Source: Anoplolepis gracilipes (lineage: Eukaryota; Arthropoda; Insecta; Hymenoptera; Formicidae). From it: 64,000 nucleotides of DNA. Location: NCBI RefSeq assembly GCF_047496725.1, contig NC_132972.1, positions 7,831,501-7,895,500 on the forward strand. The letters are read 5' to 3'. Position 1 is the stretch's first letter, and the number at the start of each line of letters is the position of its first letter. Below, in pieces: positions 48,972-63,968 of this stretch. The notes beneath the pieces were generated by a model that searched no databases, was not told where the DNA came from, and was given only the letters and a program-made list of their open reading frames with translations. The translations under genes were made by a program, and so were the position numbers.

Positions 48972-51900
48972 GTCACCCCTCGGCTGCTGCGTGGCTGCGG
49001 ACGCCGCGCCGTAAAATGTAGATTAATATAAATATTCATAAACACCGTAAAGTTTACGTCGCGCGAGCGAGCGACTCGGAGGGGTGCGGGGACTGGTAAG
49101 GGGATGCGTTTCGCTCGTCGTAAAACCACCCCAGCTGCCGCCACCCTCTCTCAGCCTCCGTCCCCCCGGCTCGCGAGAGTCCGAAGGGAAGTCCGTGAAC
49201 TTCGGCCGTTTACCTTCGAGCGGCGCGCCTTTCGAATGAAAAAGGGGATGAGGGAATGAGGGGATGGGGAGATGGGTTAGGTCGATCTTACCTCGGTTCA
49301 AGAATAATTCTCAATCGCGTGGATGAGAGACTAGTTGATGAGATAATCGACAGCTACGAATCTCAAATTCATCATCCGATTATGCTGGCTGTTTCTGTGA
49401 ATTAAATCACATCCGCGGTATTTTGTCAATGAACGAATTGGAAGTTACAGATCTGCGTTATAAATGGAGGTTGCAAAAATAATAAATATTAATGATTAAT
49501 ATAATAAATAAAAATTGTATATTATTTCATTCTGAGATTACATTTTTAAGAAATACGCTCGATTAAATACTGTTTGCATATATTATCGTAAACAGGTCGC
49601 CCTCTCTTCATGTAATTTACACTCATCATATTTCAAGATAGATAAATAAATTGTCGCCGATAACGAAGGTCCGCGACGCTGGAAAAATACCGCTAATGAA
49701 AACCGCGTTAAAAAAATAACGTGTTTAAGCATGCTGAAATGAATACAGTAGCGCTGTTTTCTCGCGAATCGGATATCGAAATGATAATAAAAAATACACC
49801 GCGATTTCCAGGTGCCTCTCAATTTCTGCTATTTGCACTTAGATATGGATCAACGATTCTGAGAATTGCAAGACTCGGTATTGCACGCGATTTATTTAAT
49901 CAGTCAATTCGGTATATCACTTATCCAATTCGATCCCTTCATTATAAAAAGATCGTGACAATATATTTTAGCATTTATAATATAAGCGTCACAGAAGCTT
50001 ATATACTATCTTTCTCTAATTTATTTTCTCTATAAAAATATGTAGGTATGTACAAAGATAAAAATTATGAGAATTTAATAAATAAAGTAATTTAAACTCT
50101 CTCATTCGTGTGAAATAAAAAATTAATCTGCGAATATTTAAAAAAAAAGGTCTGAAAATACATAAATACTGATAATGCTATCTTCAACGACGCACAAAAG
50201 GGAAGAAAAAGCATCGGAGTAGCTTATCGCTCGCAATGTCTTTTCCGAAACATGTTGTCGCACGCCAACAACGTGCGTGGCGTCGTAATTAACGAATTAA
50301 CCTGCGATTAACGCGATCCTCGGTGGACGCGTGACACATTTTTAATCTTTACGGCCACGCGAGCCGCTCGCGCCGCAATGTGTATATGTTGCCGCGAGCA
50401 AAGGCTCGCGCTGCTGCTGGCGTGTTGTGATTTTTATCGGGCAATTAACGCGTAACGACGACGGGGTACACGTGTTGCGCGAACATTTTACGCCTTGTTG
50501 AACGGTCGAGGACAATTAAAACGAACGTGAAGAAGGATATCGTTCACGCGTGTAGCCAAGCATCGTTGAATTGTCAGCGCGATCTCGACTCTCATATCTC
50601 TTATTATATAGATGTCTGATATTTAATCGCATATGTATTTTCGTGTACGATACAGATCTAAAACTCTAGAAGTTTATTACGTTTGATTATAAATGCTTCT
50701 GCATACGTCGCGATGATTTACATATTGATATTTATGATCCATGAAAAGTCCAAAGTCCCAGCTTTCAATCTTCTGCAAGTATCGGATAATGCATTTCTAA
50801 TTTCTAACTTTTTTTTTCCGTCGAAGCCAAGAGCCATCCGTGAAAGCTTGCTGGAGCGCGCGCGAGACTGTAAAACAAACGTTAATTATTCGCAGACACT
50901 CCGACAAGCACGGCCCACTCCAGACGCGTTTTTACAACCTTGCGTTATGATGTTAAGTGCCCTGAGTTGCACTGAGCGAGTAAAAAAATTATTAAGCAAC
51001 GTCCTTGCGCGAGGAGTCGCGAGAAGAAGTGCGACCCTCCCCCCCGCCCCTCCCTCAAGGCGAGCAGCGAACAAATTGTTTTAGCCATACGATCAATCGA
51101 TTTGACCTAATTATCGAGTAAATAAAAAATTATTTATGTCCATCCTAATCTAACTTAATTACCTCTTCTTTAATCATTTGTTTATTATACTTAATATTTT
51201 TGCGATACACAAGTGATGATATCTCACGTCTTGAATTTTTTAAATTACTTAATTAAGATTTATCGGATCTCTTTGTGTTTATATAATTTCATCGAAGTGA
51301 CATAAAATGAAGCGTTATTGGGTCGTCGCGTCGGCGAGATTGAGATGACATTATTTCGCGCGACTCATAAAGATAATGCGCGTTGCATAAATCTCGTATC
51401 GCGACTCGGCGAGGTGCGATAAATCGTGCTGTGCCGATTTTCCTCGGCTGGCGATTGGCAAGCGACGAAAGAGCGGATAAGAAGAAACGCGTCTCACGAT
51501 TGGTCCGTGTGTAATAATTCGCTGTAAAGATTCTTTTCTACGCTATTGAAACGGCGAATCGGCAGGTGCGCGTGTATATTGCAATTATCTGCGGTAGGGG
51601 AAAGCGTAGCAAGATGGCCGAACGTGTGTGCAGGTGTAAGTTTAATATTCTCTTTAGGTTCTTGTTTAATACAACTCTCCAGAAATCCATTTTATTCATT
51701 GATATTATCGAGTTACTCTATTACAGCTTGTAATTATATTTGTGATACTAATCACACTGTTCGCGCTGTTTACAATATAGATAATATATAGATTTCGTGT
51801 TTTGGAACACTGAGTATAATTGTGATTTGCTTTTAATGACGTTATAATATACAGTCTTCTGATAAAGAGACCAAAAACTCACTTTCTCTTGCAAAAATTA

Positions 51901-52560
51901 ATCGTATGTTATTTTTTCCTAGTTCTTACATCATCTCTTGTACATTTTAATAATTAAGATTCAAATTAAAACTGTAAACTTACTGATAATTAGAATCGCA
52001 ATAATAATAATAATTATAATATATTTTGTTTCAACGTAGAAACCGGCTTAATAAATCTCTGGAAAAGATTGTGTTAACGCCATATAAAGATAAGAAATGA
52101 CGGCGGAAGTTGTCGGCTACAATAGCGAGAATTATAATAATAATATTGGATACAGCAGTCTCTGGTTACCAACGCTGGAATTTAATACAATGTAGCATTA
52201 GGGCAACGCGATAATAATCACGATAGGAAATTATGGACATGCGATAGTAATCCGAGATTCATTACAAGCGCCGATTTTGGTTAACCGACCTCGTGCTGGC
52301 TTCTTCAATCCAATTTGAACCGCCGACAAATATTCAAGACGAAATCGCACTCGGAAATCTCTTCTCGATCATTTAACAGCCCAATTATTTTCGCACAGAT
52401 GAAATACTTCCTGTAATGAGCATAGCAATTTACGTCATTTCTTCATAATTAATGCATAATCATTAGATCCTTTTAATGAAAAATCATTTAAATTAGTTTC
52501 TTTGTGCAATTCGAAAAACTTAAATTTTTCTTTATTATTGTTATTATTATTGCATTTGCT
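48970..52560. other. unique and AT-rich noncoding stretch
   Basis: Balanced unique blocks at 49000-49300, 50200-50600, 51290-51640 and 52060-52400 alternate with AT-rich DNA. A YY1/Pho-like 12-mer is at 51610-51621. The frames at 49721-50035 and 50683-51084 contain no recognised domain. Confidence 0.45.
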
Positions 52561-52565
52561 GTTAT

Positions 52566-53082
52566 CAAGATATGTACTTTCTGAAAAATATGAAAAACCT
52601 AGAATTCTCGAGGAATTTTTTTGTACCTGTAGAAATTAGAGAACGCTCAGGAGATTTTTAAAAAAATTATATTCTTTGATAATTTTGCTCTTATACTGTA
52701 TATTATAGATATATATATCTACTTCTGTTTATATATTCAACGTCTTAACAAAACATTGAAATATGCGATACGTATTTTTTATTTTAATTTTTAGTGAAAA
52801 AAATGAAAATGTTAAAAAAATTAAAAATTTTTATCTTAACGAAAGCTATTCAATTTTTTTCAGTACATTTATAAATCTAGTACTTGAACTTGGTGGTTTT
52901 ATAATTTTTCTTCGTGAAAATGAGTGAAGAAGATTAAAAAACGTATACAGTAAAAAAAACTATTTTATAATTATAATAAAAAAATTTTTTAAATATTCTC
53001 TTTACTTTGAATTTTGAATAAAAATACCTGGAAAATTAGCAAAATTTTCAGGAAGTTTTGCAAGATTTAAGTAGACGTCTTG
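52566..53082 (+). mobile_element. family B copy B4
   Basis: Left end CAAGATATGT and right end AGACGTCTTG; the outermost five bases are an exact inverted repeat. GTTAT flanks both ends (52561-52565 and 53083-53087), a candidate 5-bp target-site duplication. Internal landmarks include GAAAAACCTAGAATTCTCGA, AATTTTGCTCTTATACT, AACAAAACATTGAAATATGC, ATACGTATT and TTGCAAGATTTAAGTAGAC. No open frame. Confidence 0.87.
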
Positions 53083-53087
53083 GTTAT

Positions 53088-54965
53088 TTTTTCATTTTAT
53101 TTACCATAATTCATTCGTAATTCTTCGCAGTCAACCGGCGGATTTCTTGATAAACTTGGATCGTCAGTTACGTCATCCCGACCGCGATGGTTTTTCGCAG
53201 CCGTAAACCGCAATTATATCGCCAGCGGTTTTTCACCGCCGGCTGCGTGTACACAAACCCTTCATCGCGGCCACATAGCCGGGGGTAGGTTTGATAGAAC
53301 GAGCGTGGGAGAGAAAAAGAGAGCGCGGGGATTCTGCACGCGTGCAGAGAAAGATGCGACAGCGAGCGAACGTGGAGGGAGGGGGGAGGGGGCGCAAAAT
53401 CGCGCGATCCCGCGCAACATCGGTTTTGGCGGTCGTGCGCGAGGAGGAAGAGGAGGAGGAGGAGAGGGCGACCGTAACCGAGGGGGTGGAGAGGCCGCCG
53501 CTGCAGACACGAATGGGGGTGGATTTGGCACGCGCCGAAATTGGCCGGCGATTGCCCAGAAATTGGAGCGCTCTCCGCGCGCGTGGTCCATCCTCTCTCT
53601 CTTTCTCTTTCCCTCTTCATTCTTTCCGACATACACTCTACGGTCCTTCCGGCCGATCCACGCCAGCTGGATGCACTTTGGAAACGTTTCTCTTCGTTTT
53701 TCCTCCCGGCCGTAAATGGACAAATCCATCCTCCCTCTAACTGGTTAATCGCGAGCGATAAATTTTTCCGAGTGCCACATCAATAAGGAATTCGTCGAAT
53801 CTTGTAAAATCCCTGTGTTTCCAACTAAATAGGATAAAACTCTTTTAATAAGTTTAATTATTCCTATTCGTGCACACTTTTGTTGTGGATACATTTTCTT
53901 TAATTATGCAATTTAATTAATTTTTCAAGTATTTTCGAAATGTTTTTTTTTTTTTTTTTTTTTTTCCCCTTAAAATAATACTATCAAAATATTTTTAAGG
54001 CATCTTCGTCTTTAGAGAAAAATGTTTTATTCTTACAAGATATACTCTGTTTCTTCGGAAAATATATATCCTTTTATCTCTCGTCACTCTCTAGGGATCA
54101 TATGATGGTTCTCTTGTGACGAGCGCATCATCATTTACAAACTGTTACAAATTTCCACGCTCACGAGAGAATGAGAAACCGATATAACATTCGAGTACGC
54201 GTGCGGAAAGAGCGAAAGAGACAGAGAGAAAGCAGCGCGGAGAGAGCGAAAGAGAGTGCGAGGGCAACGAGGCCGCATAATCCGGCCACAAAATCCGGAA
54301 GCGTTTAACATAATTAGGTATCGGGTGTCGAGTATCGGGTGTCGGGAGTGTGGGAAGAGAGGACGCGTGGAGTGGGAGGGAAAGAGTGAAAACGCGGCCG
54401 AGGGTAGGAGAAAGAGAGAGAGCGAGAGAGAGAAAGAGAGAGAAGGTGAGAAGGGAAACGCAGGGGGTTGGAGCGACAGCAACACGCTTCGCGTCGCTCG
54501 GAAATGAGGGGATGGCGATGAGCGAGAGAGCGAGAGGGACCGATAAGGGACAATAGTGAGAGAGAAAGAGAGAGAGGGATCGCCGCGCTAGCAACGATGC
54601 ATGCGTTCTATGTTTATATCGGCTAGGCGGCAAAGGTCACACACGCACACGCACACACATACACACACGCATGGACATGCGTGCGAAAAGAGGGAAAGAG
54701 AGGAGCGCCGGCGTGTGTACGCCGGGTTAATCGTTGGCATGTTGTCGTCGCGGTAAAACAGTTTGGCGTTTTAACCGACACCACCTATAATACAGTGATA
54801 TTTCGCAGTTACGTTATCGAGAAAATGTGTTCATGGTCAATTTGTGACTCGCAGTGTTTCTTTCATTCATGAGTTATCTTTCTACGTCCTTTATAAAGAA
54901 ATAAATATGAAATTGTTCACACTGTGAATCAGTTTGAATAAGATGACTCAATTTAAAATTAAAGC
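53088..54965. other. unique stretch with purine-rich and T tracts
   Basis: 53140-53760 is GC-rich unique DNA with the G-run tract GGAGGGAGGGGGGAGGGGGC around 53374-53393. T23 is at 53943-53965. A 14-base duplication (ATCGGGTGTCGAGT, then ATCGGGTGTCGGGAGT) lies at about 54319-54348, and imperfect GA-rich runs lie at 54410-54445 and 54556-54576. No gene recognised. Confidence 0.5.
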
Positions 54966-55505
54966 CAGGGTAGTCTGCTCCCTGGAAAAACACGGAAAAT
55001 CTGGAATTCTCAACGATTTCTTTTATGAAAAAGATCAAGAAAATCGCAGGGAATTTTATTGCAATTCAGGGAATTTTTTTTTTAAATTATCTCTGATAAT
55101 TTTGCTCTCATATATTGTAAATAGTCAGCAAGTTATGCACACAAATTTGGTTTAAAATATATTTTCAATACATTTATTTTTATTTATATATTTAATGTTT
55201 TAACAAAATATTGAATATATATACAGTACATATTGTTCGTAATCAAAAAAAAAAATAAAAAATGTGAAAAAATAAAAATATGCAATTGAAAAGTACTTAC
55301 ATGAAAGTTATTCAGTTTTTTTTTAATACATTTATAAATTTAGCACTTGAAACTTAAAATGTTTTCCTTGTATGAATGAAAAACATTAAAAACATATGCA
55401 ATAAAAAAATTTATTTTAGAAAGTTGTGTTAAAAAATCTTAATATTCTCTTTACTTGGAATTTGGAATAAAAATACTTGGAAGATCAGGAAGTTTTTTTA
55501 CAAAA
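54966..55505 (+). mobile_element. family B copy B5 (right end lost)
   Basis: The left terminus CAGGGTAGTCTGCTCCCTGG is well preserved. Landmarks GGGAATTTTATTGCAATTCA, AATTTTGCTCTCATAT, AACAAAATATTGAATAT, TAGCACTTGAAACTTAAA and ACTTGGAAGATCAGGAA follow. It stops at TTTTTTTACAA, just before the GATTTGAGTAGACAC segment that ends the other copies. The last 15-20 bases are replaced by AAATAAAAATAAAA. Confidence 0.83.
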
Positions 55506-55790
55506 ATAAAAATAAAATGAAATATAAATGAGTAAGAATTTTCTAGATATATTATAAATATTTGATATATAGTTTTATTCTGCGAAAGCTTCGAATGCTC
55601 TATTGCAAAAAGCTTTCTGGAATTTTTACGAAACAATGTTAACCAACGACATTAGATCTGTAGATTTCGGACGCTTAACGGGTATTCGCTAGTAACAAAA
55701 ACTGAGCGACAGTAAATTTGGCATAGCTATGCAGCGTCGACGCGCCCGTTAATCTCACCTCTATCCCATTCTACCGGATATAAACCCCAT
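55506..55790. other. AT-rich then balanced unique DNA
   Basis: Nothing recognised apart from the edge of B5. Confidence 0.4.
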
Positions 55791-56042
55791 TTGGACTCAG
55801 TATATCGTGCAATGGCTATGGATCCGAAGATTTACGGAAAAAACAAGCCGCAATTAATAAGAACGTCGCATCCGGTCCGACCACCATGGAAAAAAATCCG
55901 CGCGTTTACGATCGACGCTTGTCTTACCAATCTTTCGCGAGAATCTGATTCGCCGTCAGTATCGCTATTGATCAGTTATTTACACTCGCTTTTTGCGGCG
56001 AAAAATAAATTGACGTTGACGAAATTTAATGGAATTTTATAG
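55791..56042 (+). pseudogene. possible non-LTR retrotransposon relic (very weak)
   Basis: This open run begins at TTG, not ATG, and codes about 80 residues of balanced composition. It contains HPVRPPWKKI followed by a short segment with IDACLTNLSR. Many insect non-LTR polyproteins have a PPW motif and a similar hydrophobic/charged pattern between the reverse-transcriptase and RNase H domains. I see no YXDD box, no RNase H DGS motif and no flanking reverse-transcriptase sequence, so this is at best a short relic and could be chance. Confidence 0.15.
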
Positions 56043-58204
56043 AGATCTTATTGATCAATATATCATGTTTTGTTATTTTATTATGTTGGCTATTTTATTT
56101 TCGCTACATTATACTAATAGAGCGATTTTTTAATTCTTTACTCTTTTTAATAAGAGTACGCGATTCTGATTTATTGGACTGGATCTCGAACTCTGACTCG
56201 ACTGTCTATTTTGCAAGAAGCACACCGATTTTCCGGATTCTCTCAACGTCATATTTTTTGCTCGAGAAGATGACCAATTAACGACGATGATTGCGACCGA
56301 AACCGCACCAATGGAATAAATAAAACGAAGGTTGCACTAGAAAGAAAAAAAAAGAACGAGGCAGGAATAACGACGCTCCATTTTCGGGGACAGGGAGAAA
56401 GGAGGTGGGAAAAGGGAGAGGGAGGCGCGAATAAAATAAAAGAGTTTATCGGCCGCTTATAATCCGGCCGTTTTAACGGGCGCAACGCCCGCGAAACGAT
56501 GAAATACGGCGCCGAAAGAGAGAGGAAGGACGCAAAAAAAAAGAGGATAAAAATATGGAGAGTCAGTCCCGTGTGCGTTCGATACGAAATAACAAAGAAC
56601 GGAATCGACGTGAAAATACGCGATCCGTATCGATACCGATCGGTCCTGTTATCTTTCGACCGTTACATATCACCGCGAGAGAGGGAGGGTCGGTTTTTTT
56701 TTCGTAAAATATAGGAAGCGAAGATGAAAAGCAAGAGAGTCGCGGGATGTATTTTTCGGAAATTGTGTTCCTTCAGGAGAGCGTTAATACAATTAAGATT
56801 GATTAAATTTATATTGATTGCGACGTTTCTCTCATATTGTGTTTATCATTTTGATATATAAATATTAAAAAAATGAAAAATATGGATTCTGAATTGATGG
56901 AAGATTTGAGACGCAGTTAACATTTTACAAGACTCTGCTCCTCAACTTTGTGGTATTTAATCATTATTTTCCTTCCCGGCCACAGGGGATATTATTCGAG
57001 GGGACGCATCCATCTCTACAAAAGTTTCGTAATTTTTCCGACAACCTCCAGATTAGTCTCCAATTAGACAAAGGATTCTTGCTCGTCGGGAATCAATTTT
57101 GTAAGCGTAGAAAGTTTCGGAAACGGAAACCTCCTTTTTTTGTACCTCGTGATTTTTCCTCCGTTCGGAGTTTTCTTTTCGGGTTACTCAGATATTATTA
57201 TCCGCGGTGGAGACAATGACCACACGTAACAATAGCACGGCCGATAACGCATTGGGAGAGACCGAGAGACAGATCTGTCTCATTAACAACTTGTAATGGA
57301 ACCGATGCATCTCTATCGGCGACGCAGACGTCGCTGTTTCGCGACCTCTTGGTCGCAGACGGAAGGAGGGAGGCGAGGGAGGAAAGAGCGGAAGAAAGGG
57401 TTGGGAACGGGTCGGAGGGTGGTTGATGACGGTGGCGGGTCTTGGAGAACACAGATAGCTCGTTGCGTACGTGAGGCCAGCATCGATGGATGGATATGCA
57501 CCGGGTGCACTCTTCACGTGCATTGTGCACGCGCCATTGAATACGGGCCAGCCGAACAATACGGCCGATGTCTGGTTTTGTCTGGCGACTTCTCGCCGCG
57601 ATTCCGTCAATGGAAAGAACGAGACGAGAGTAACGACGCGATACGCATAGCTTTCGATACGCGATACACAAGCGCGCATAGTGTGTACTTGATCGATGTA
57701 ATATTTTACTTTCGAAGAAGGAAAGTCATGTAAAATTATTATATCGAGACTACTTTATAAATTTTCTCAAAACATTTTTATATATTTCCCATGAAAATAG
57801 AATTAATATTAATTATTTAAATAATTATTAATTATGTTATATAATTAATATTAATTATACAATTAATATATAATACGTATAAATAAATAATTATTATACT
57901 ATTAATATTAATTATTTTAAATAATTAATATTGATTAATATAAAAGAAAATTTCTCAACTCTATAATCTCTGAATTTTCAATTTTTATTTCTCAAATTTT
58001 GACTGTCAAATCAATGTCAGAAAAATTTGCCACTCTAGGAAGATGACGAAAGACGTTAGAGGAATGGAATGACAATAGGGAAACACGCTGGACTGCACGA
58101 GGGAACAATGTAATTCTCCATTTCTGGCGCGTGGCAACCCTTCCGAGACGTCATTGGGAATTTATGGGAGCTTCGAGGGCCGGTGTATGTTAAAAACCGG
58201 AGGT
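56043..58204. other. unique and AT-rich noncoding stretch
   Basis: At 57188-57733 both strands carry stop-poor frames of about 145-163 codons over the same DNA. This points to base composition rather than a gene. 57790-57950 consists of ATTAAT/ATTATT palindromic AT DNA. Confidence 0.5.
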
Positions 58205-61291
<3,087 letters not shown>

Positions 61292-61582
61292 TTAGTGCGC
61301 GTGAATTATCGGGTGTTTCGCTGGCGCGTCGCGTAATAGCGGATTTAGCTGTTTAATGTCCTGAATGTTGTTTATACGTCGCACGCGCGCCCACTCTTCT
61401 TGCGCATCCCTCACGCGTGCCACGTTCGCGAAATTGCCATTTCTGACGCGCGCAAAATTTAGAGGATCCGTCGCAAACGCGTCTTGACGCATGACATTGT
61501 ACACCAGCCGATAACCTATCGAATCCACATTCGCGATAATTATAATAGCGACACTGCAATCGTTACTCTCTGCTAACTGAAC
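61292..61582 (-). CDS. coding-like open frame of unknown function
   Basis: After an in-frame TAG at 61583-61585, the minus strand is open for 96 codons, ending in TAA at 61292-61294. The first ATG is at 61490-61492, leaving 66 residues. Unlike most open runs in this window it is not low-complexity. It has balanced use of Ala, Asn, Asp, Arg, Val, Ile and Leu, and codons favour G or C at the third position despite AT-rich neighbours. Segments include MRQDAFATDPLNFARV and QEEWARVRRINNIQDI. I recognise no family. It might be an exon, a fragment of a captured or transposed gene, or chance. A 14-bp inverted repeat lies across its distal part and upstream flank. Confidence 0.25.
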   Translation of the reverse strand, partial: VQLAESNDCSVAIIIIANVDSIGYRLVYNVMRQDAFATDPLNFARVRNGNFANVARVRDAQEEWARVRRINNIQDIKQLNPLLRDAPAKHPIIHAH

Positions 61583-61609
61583 CTAGGTATTGCGAATTCA
61601 GGACATTAA
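61353..61609. repeat. 14-bp perfect inverted repeat around the coding-like frame
   Basis: TTAATGTCCTGAAT at 61353-61366 and its exact reverse complement ATTCAGGACATTAA at 61596-61609 enclose 229 bases. Confidence 0.85.
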
Positions 61610-61677
61610 TTTTGCCCTCTCACGCATGATTATTATCAATCGATATATTGCGTATGTATAAATCTATAAATTTTGTT

Positions 61678-62427
61678 CGGGATGTATACTTCTTGAAAAA
61701 AAAACAAAAAAAACTGGAAATTTTTTATCCCTGGAGAAATCAGGGAATTCTTATGAAATTTTATTGGGACTTGGGAATTAAAAAAAAAAAGTTCTCTCTT
61801 TGATAATTTTGCTCTTATGTTGTAAATTATAAATATACATCTACCTCTGTTTATATATTCAATGTGTTAACAAAATATTGAATATGCAGTACTATTCAAA
61901 TGCAGGCTACAGAGTAAATAAAAGTTATAAGGTAAAATACAATATTAAATAAGTATAAGTGAATAAATATATTACAGATTAAAATAATTCATACAATCTA
62001 GACAAATCGGGTAAAGGCGAACGTTTTTTACTGACTATTCTTTACTTTCTATAGCCTATTTACATTTTAATTTTACGTAAAAGCCATTCCATATTTATAT
62101 ATTTATGTAGTACTATTCTTTATTTCATTTTTTAGCGATAAAAAATGAAAATGTTATGAAAATTAAAATTTTAATCTTAACGAAAGTTATTCAGTTTTTT
62201 CCAGTACATTTGTAAATCTGGTGCTTGGAATTTAAGGTCTTGTCTTTTTCCTTCGTATGAGTGAAAAGCATTAGAAAATCTGTATAATAAAAAAATTTAT
62301 TTTAAAAATTACACGAAAAAAATCTTTAAAATATTCTCTTTATCTGCAATTTTGAACAAAAATATTTGAAACATCAGCTAAATTTTTTCTGGGAATTTTT
62401 TTTACAAGATTTGAGTAGGCACTTTTG
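61678..62427 (+). mobile_element. family B copy B6, interrupted
   Basis: The left end CGGGATGTATAC and right end GTAGGCACTTTTG are diverged family termini. Landmarks are CTGGAGAAATCAGGGAATTC, TTTTATTGGGACTTGGGAAT, TTTTGCTCTTATGTTGTAAA, AACAAAATATTGAATATGCA, AGTACATTTGTAAATCTGGT and TTTACAAGATTTGAGTAGGC. A 211-bp insertion with a 10-bp duplication splits it at 61898-62108. Without it the copy is about 529 bp, like its relatives. Confidence 0.85.
61888..62118. mobile_element. 211-bp insertion nested in B6 with 10-bp direct repeats
   Basis: AGTACTATTC is present at 61888-61897 and again at 62109-62118, just where the other B copies read straight from GCAGTAC to TATTCTTTATT. The 211 bases between are absent from B1-B5. 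Parts of the insert (AGGCTACAGAGTAAATAAAAG near the left and its rough reverse complement around 62030-62056) are inversely similar. The type of element is not identifiable by eye. Confidence 0.7.
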
Positions 62428-63000
62428 TTACTGAACGAATCTTCTTTTTTTATCTTACCTTGATTCTTGTAAAGCAATCAATAATTAAGGAAAATTTATA
62501 TATAAATATGACAATGAATATTAGACATAAATGTTGAAAATAAGAGTAATGAAATTATTGGACTTGAGGATTATTATTGAGAATGTCATTAAGTTATTAT
62601 TGGTATTATCTTGGCGTTTTAACGTCGATATTATTTCCATACAAACGAGCTAAGAAAAATAAAAAAATAAGCATCGCGGTCCTATGATCCGTCGTCATGA
62701 AGTGCATGCGTTACGCACACGTGCGTGTATGTAGTACATACGTACGCGTTCATTTCGCGACGCAACAACAACACAACAACAACAACGGCGGTCGAAAATT
62801 TCGGGGCTAATTCGCGCGCTTTAATCGCTCGGCTCATTTGACGCAGCGCATGAAAAACGGCTGCCGATAAATTTTGACAGTATTCTGTCCATTGCATTGC
62901 AATAATACCGGACCATATATTAGGGTGGTTCGCGCGGGACGATGCCCGTCCGAGGGGGAGGTAGACGGGGAGGAGGAGAACGCGATAGGGGTGCGCTTGC

Positions 63001-63024
63001 GGGAGAGGGGGGAGGGGGAGGGGG
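63001..63024 (+). other. G-quadruplex-capable G tract
   Basis: Runs of 3, 6, 5 and 5 G separated by one to three bases (GGGAGAGGGGGGAGGGGGAG and onward) satisfy the usual four-run rule. Confidence 0.7.
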
Positions 63025-63934
63025 CTTTCGTATAGTTTGCCGGTAACATATTACGAATTAATACCAACTGCTCCGGTGAAATATTACTGCAAAATACTGA
63101 CCGTTATTTGCGCTCGCGTGCTGCGGCTCTCGCTTGCTCGAGCGAGCGAACGAACGAATTGCGCCGGCCTCGAATTTTTGTCACGCTGTCCATATCCTTT
63201 CGAAATTTATTTCGTCCCGGCTCGAGACAGTATTGTGTATTCATCATCGACTGCGCGGGGGAGGGACGCGACGCGGGTTCCCGAAATTAAGGTATTAATC
63301 CGCGGGTTTTCGCGCGCGCGCGCGCGCGAGCGCCCGCGCCCGCGAACAGAGACGCGATTGCAGTTTACGCGGATTAACATAATTTTAACGTAATTTTATA
63401 CGACTCGGCTAGCCTTCATCGTAAAGTATTTTATTATTATTTATTATTATAATATTATAAGCGGTAATCAACTTGTCGCTCTGCTTGCCGATTAAAGGCC
63501 TAAATTTATAAAGAGGAGCTTCACGAATATTTTATCGCTTGATATTTAATCGATGATTGCACTATTTAATGTTGCATAACATTATCATATAATTTAAATG
63601 TATTATACATAAATACGTCTCTATATAATTATTTAAAATCATTCTTTAGATTCGCGCTGCACATAATTGTCAAAGAAATAACTTCGATGAATAGCTATTT
63701 GTTTTAAAATATTTTTTATTAGATGAACGTTGAGTATCCTTGAGCTTTGAAAATACTTGCGCTTTTCTTGTTAAACTGTATAGTATTTTGTCTGCGATAT
63801 TTGTTTAAACAAGAAACTCTTCGTTCTAGACGCTGTCTGTAGGTACGATCAGACGATTCTCGAGAGGCAAAAGTTAATATTTTGAACAAAAACAGAAAAG
63901 GATGTTCTCCATTTAATAACCAGCTACATCATCG

Positions 63935-63937
<3 letters not shown>

Positions 63938-63966
<29 letters not shown>
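63938..63966 (+). repeat. poly-A tract
   Basis: 29 consecutive A near the window edge. Nothing on its 5' side resembles a retroposed gene or SINE. Confidence 0.95.

Positions 63967-63968
<2 letters not shown>

Noticed and set aside
57188..57733. Minus-strand frames of 157-163 codons and a plus-strand frame of 145 codons
   Set aside because: Three long frames overlap on both strands, which points to low stop frequency; no family recognised in any of them.
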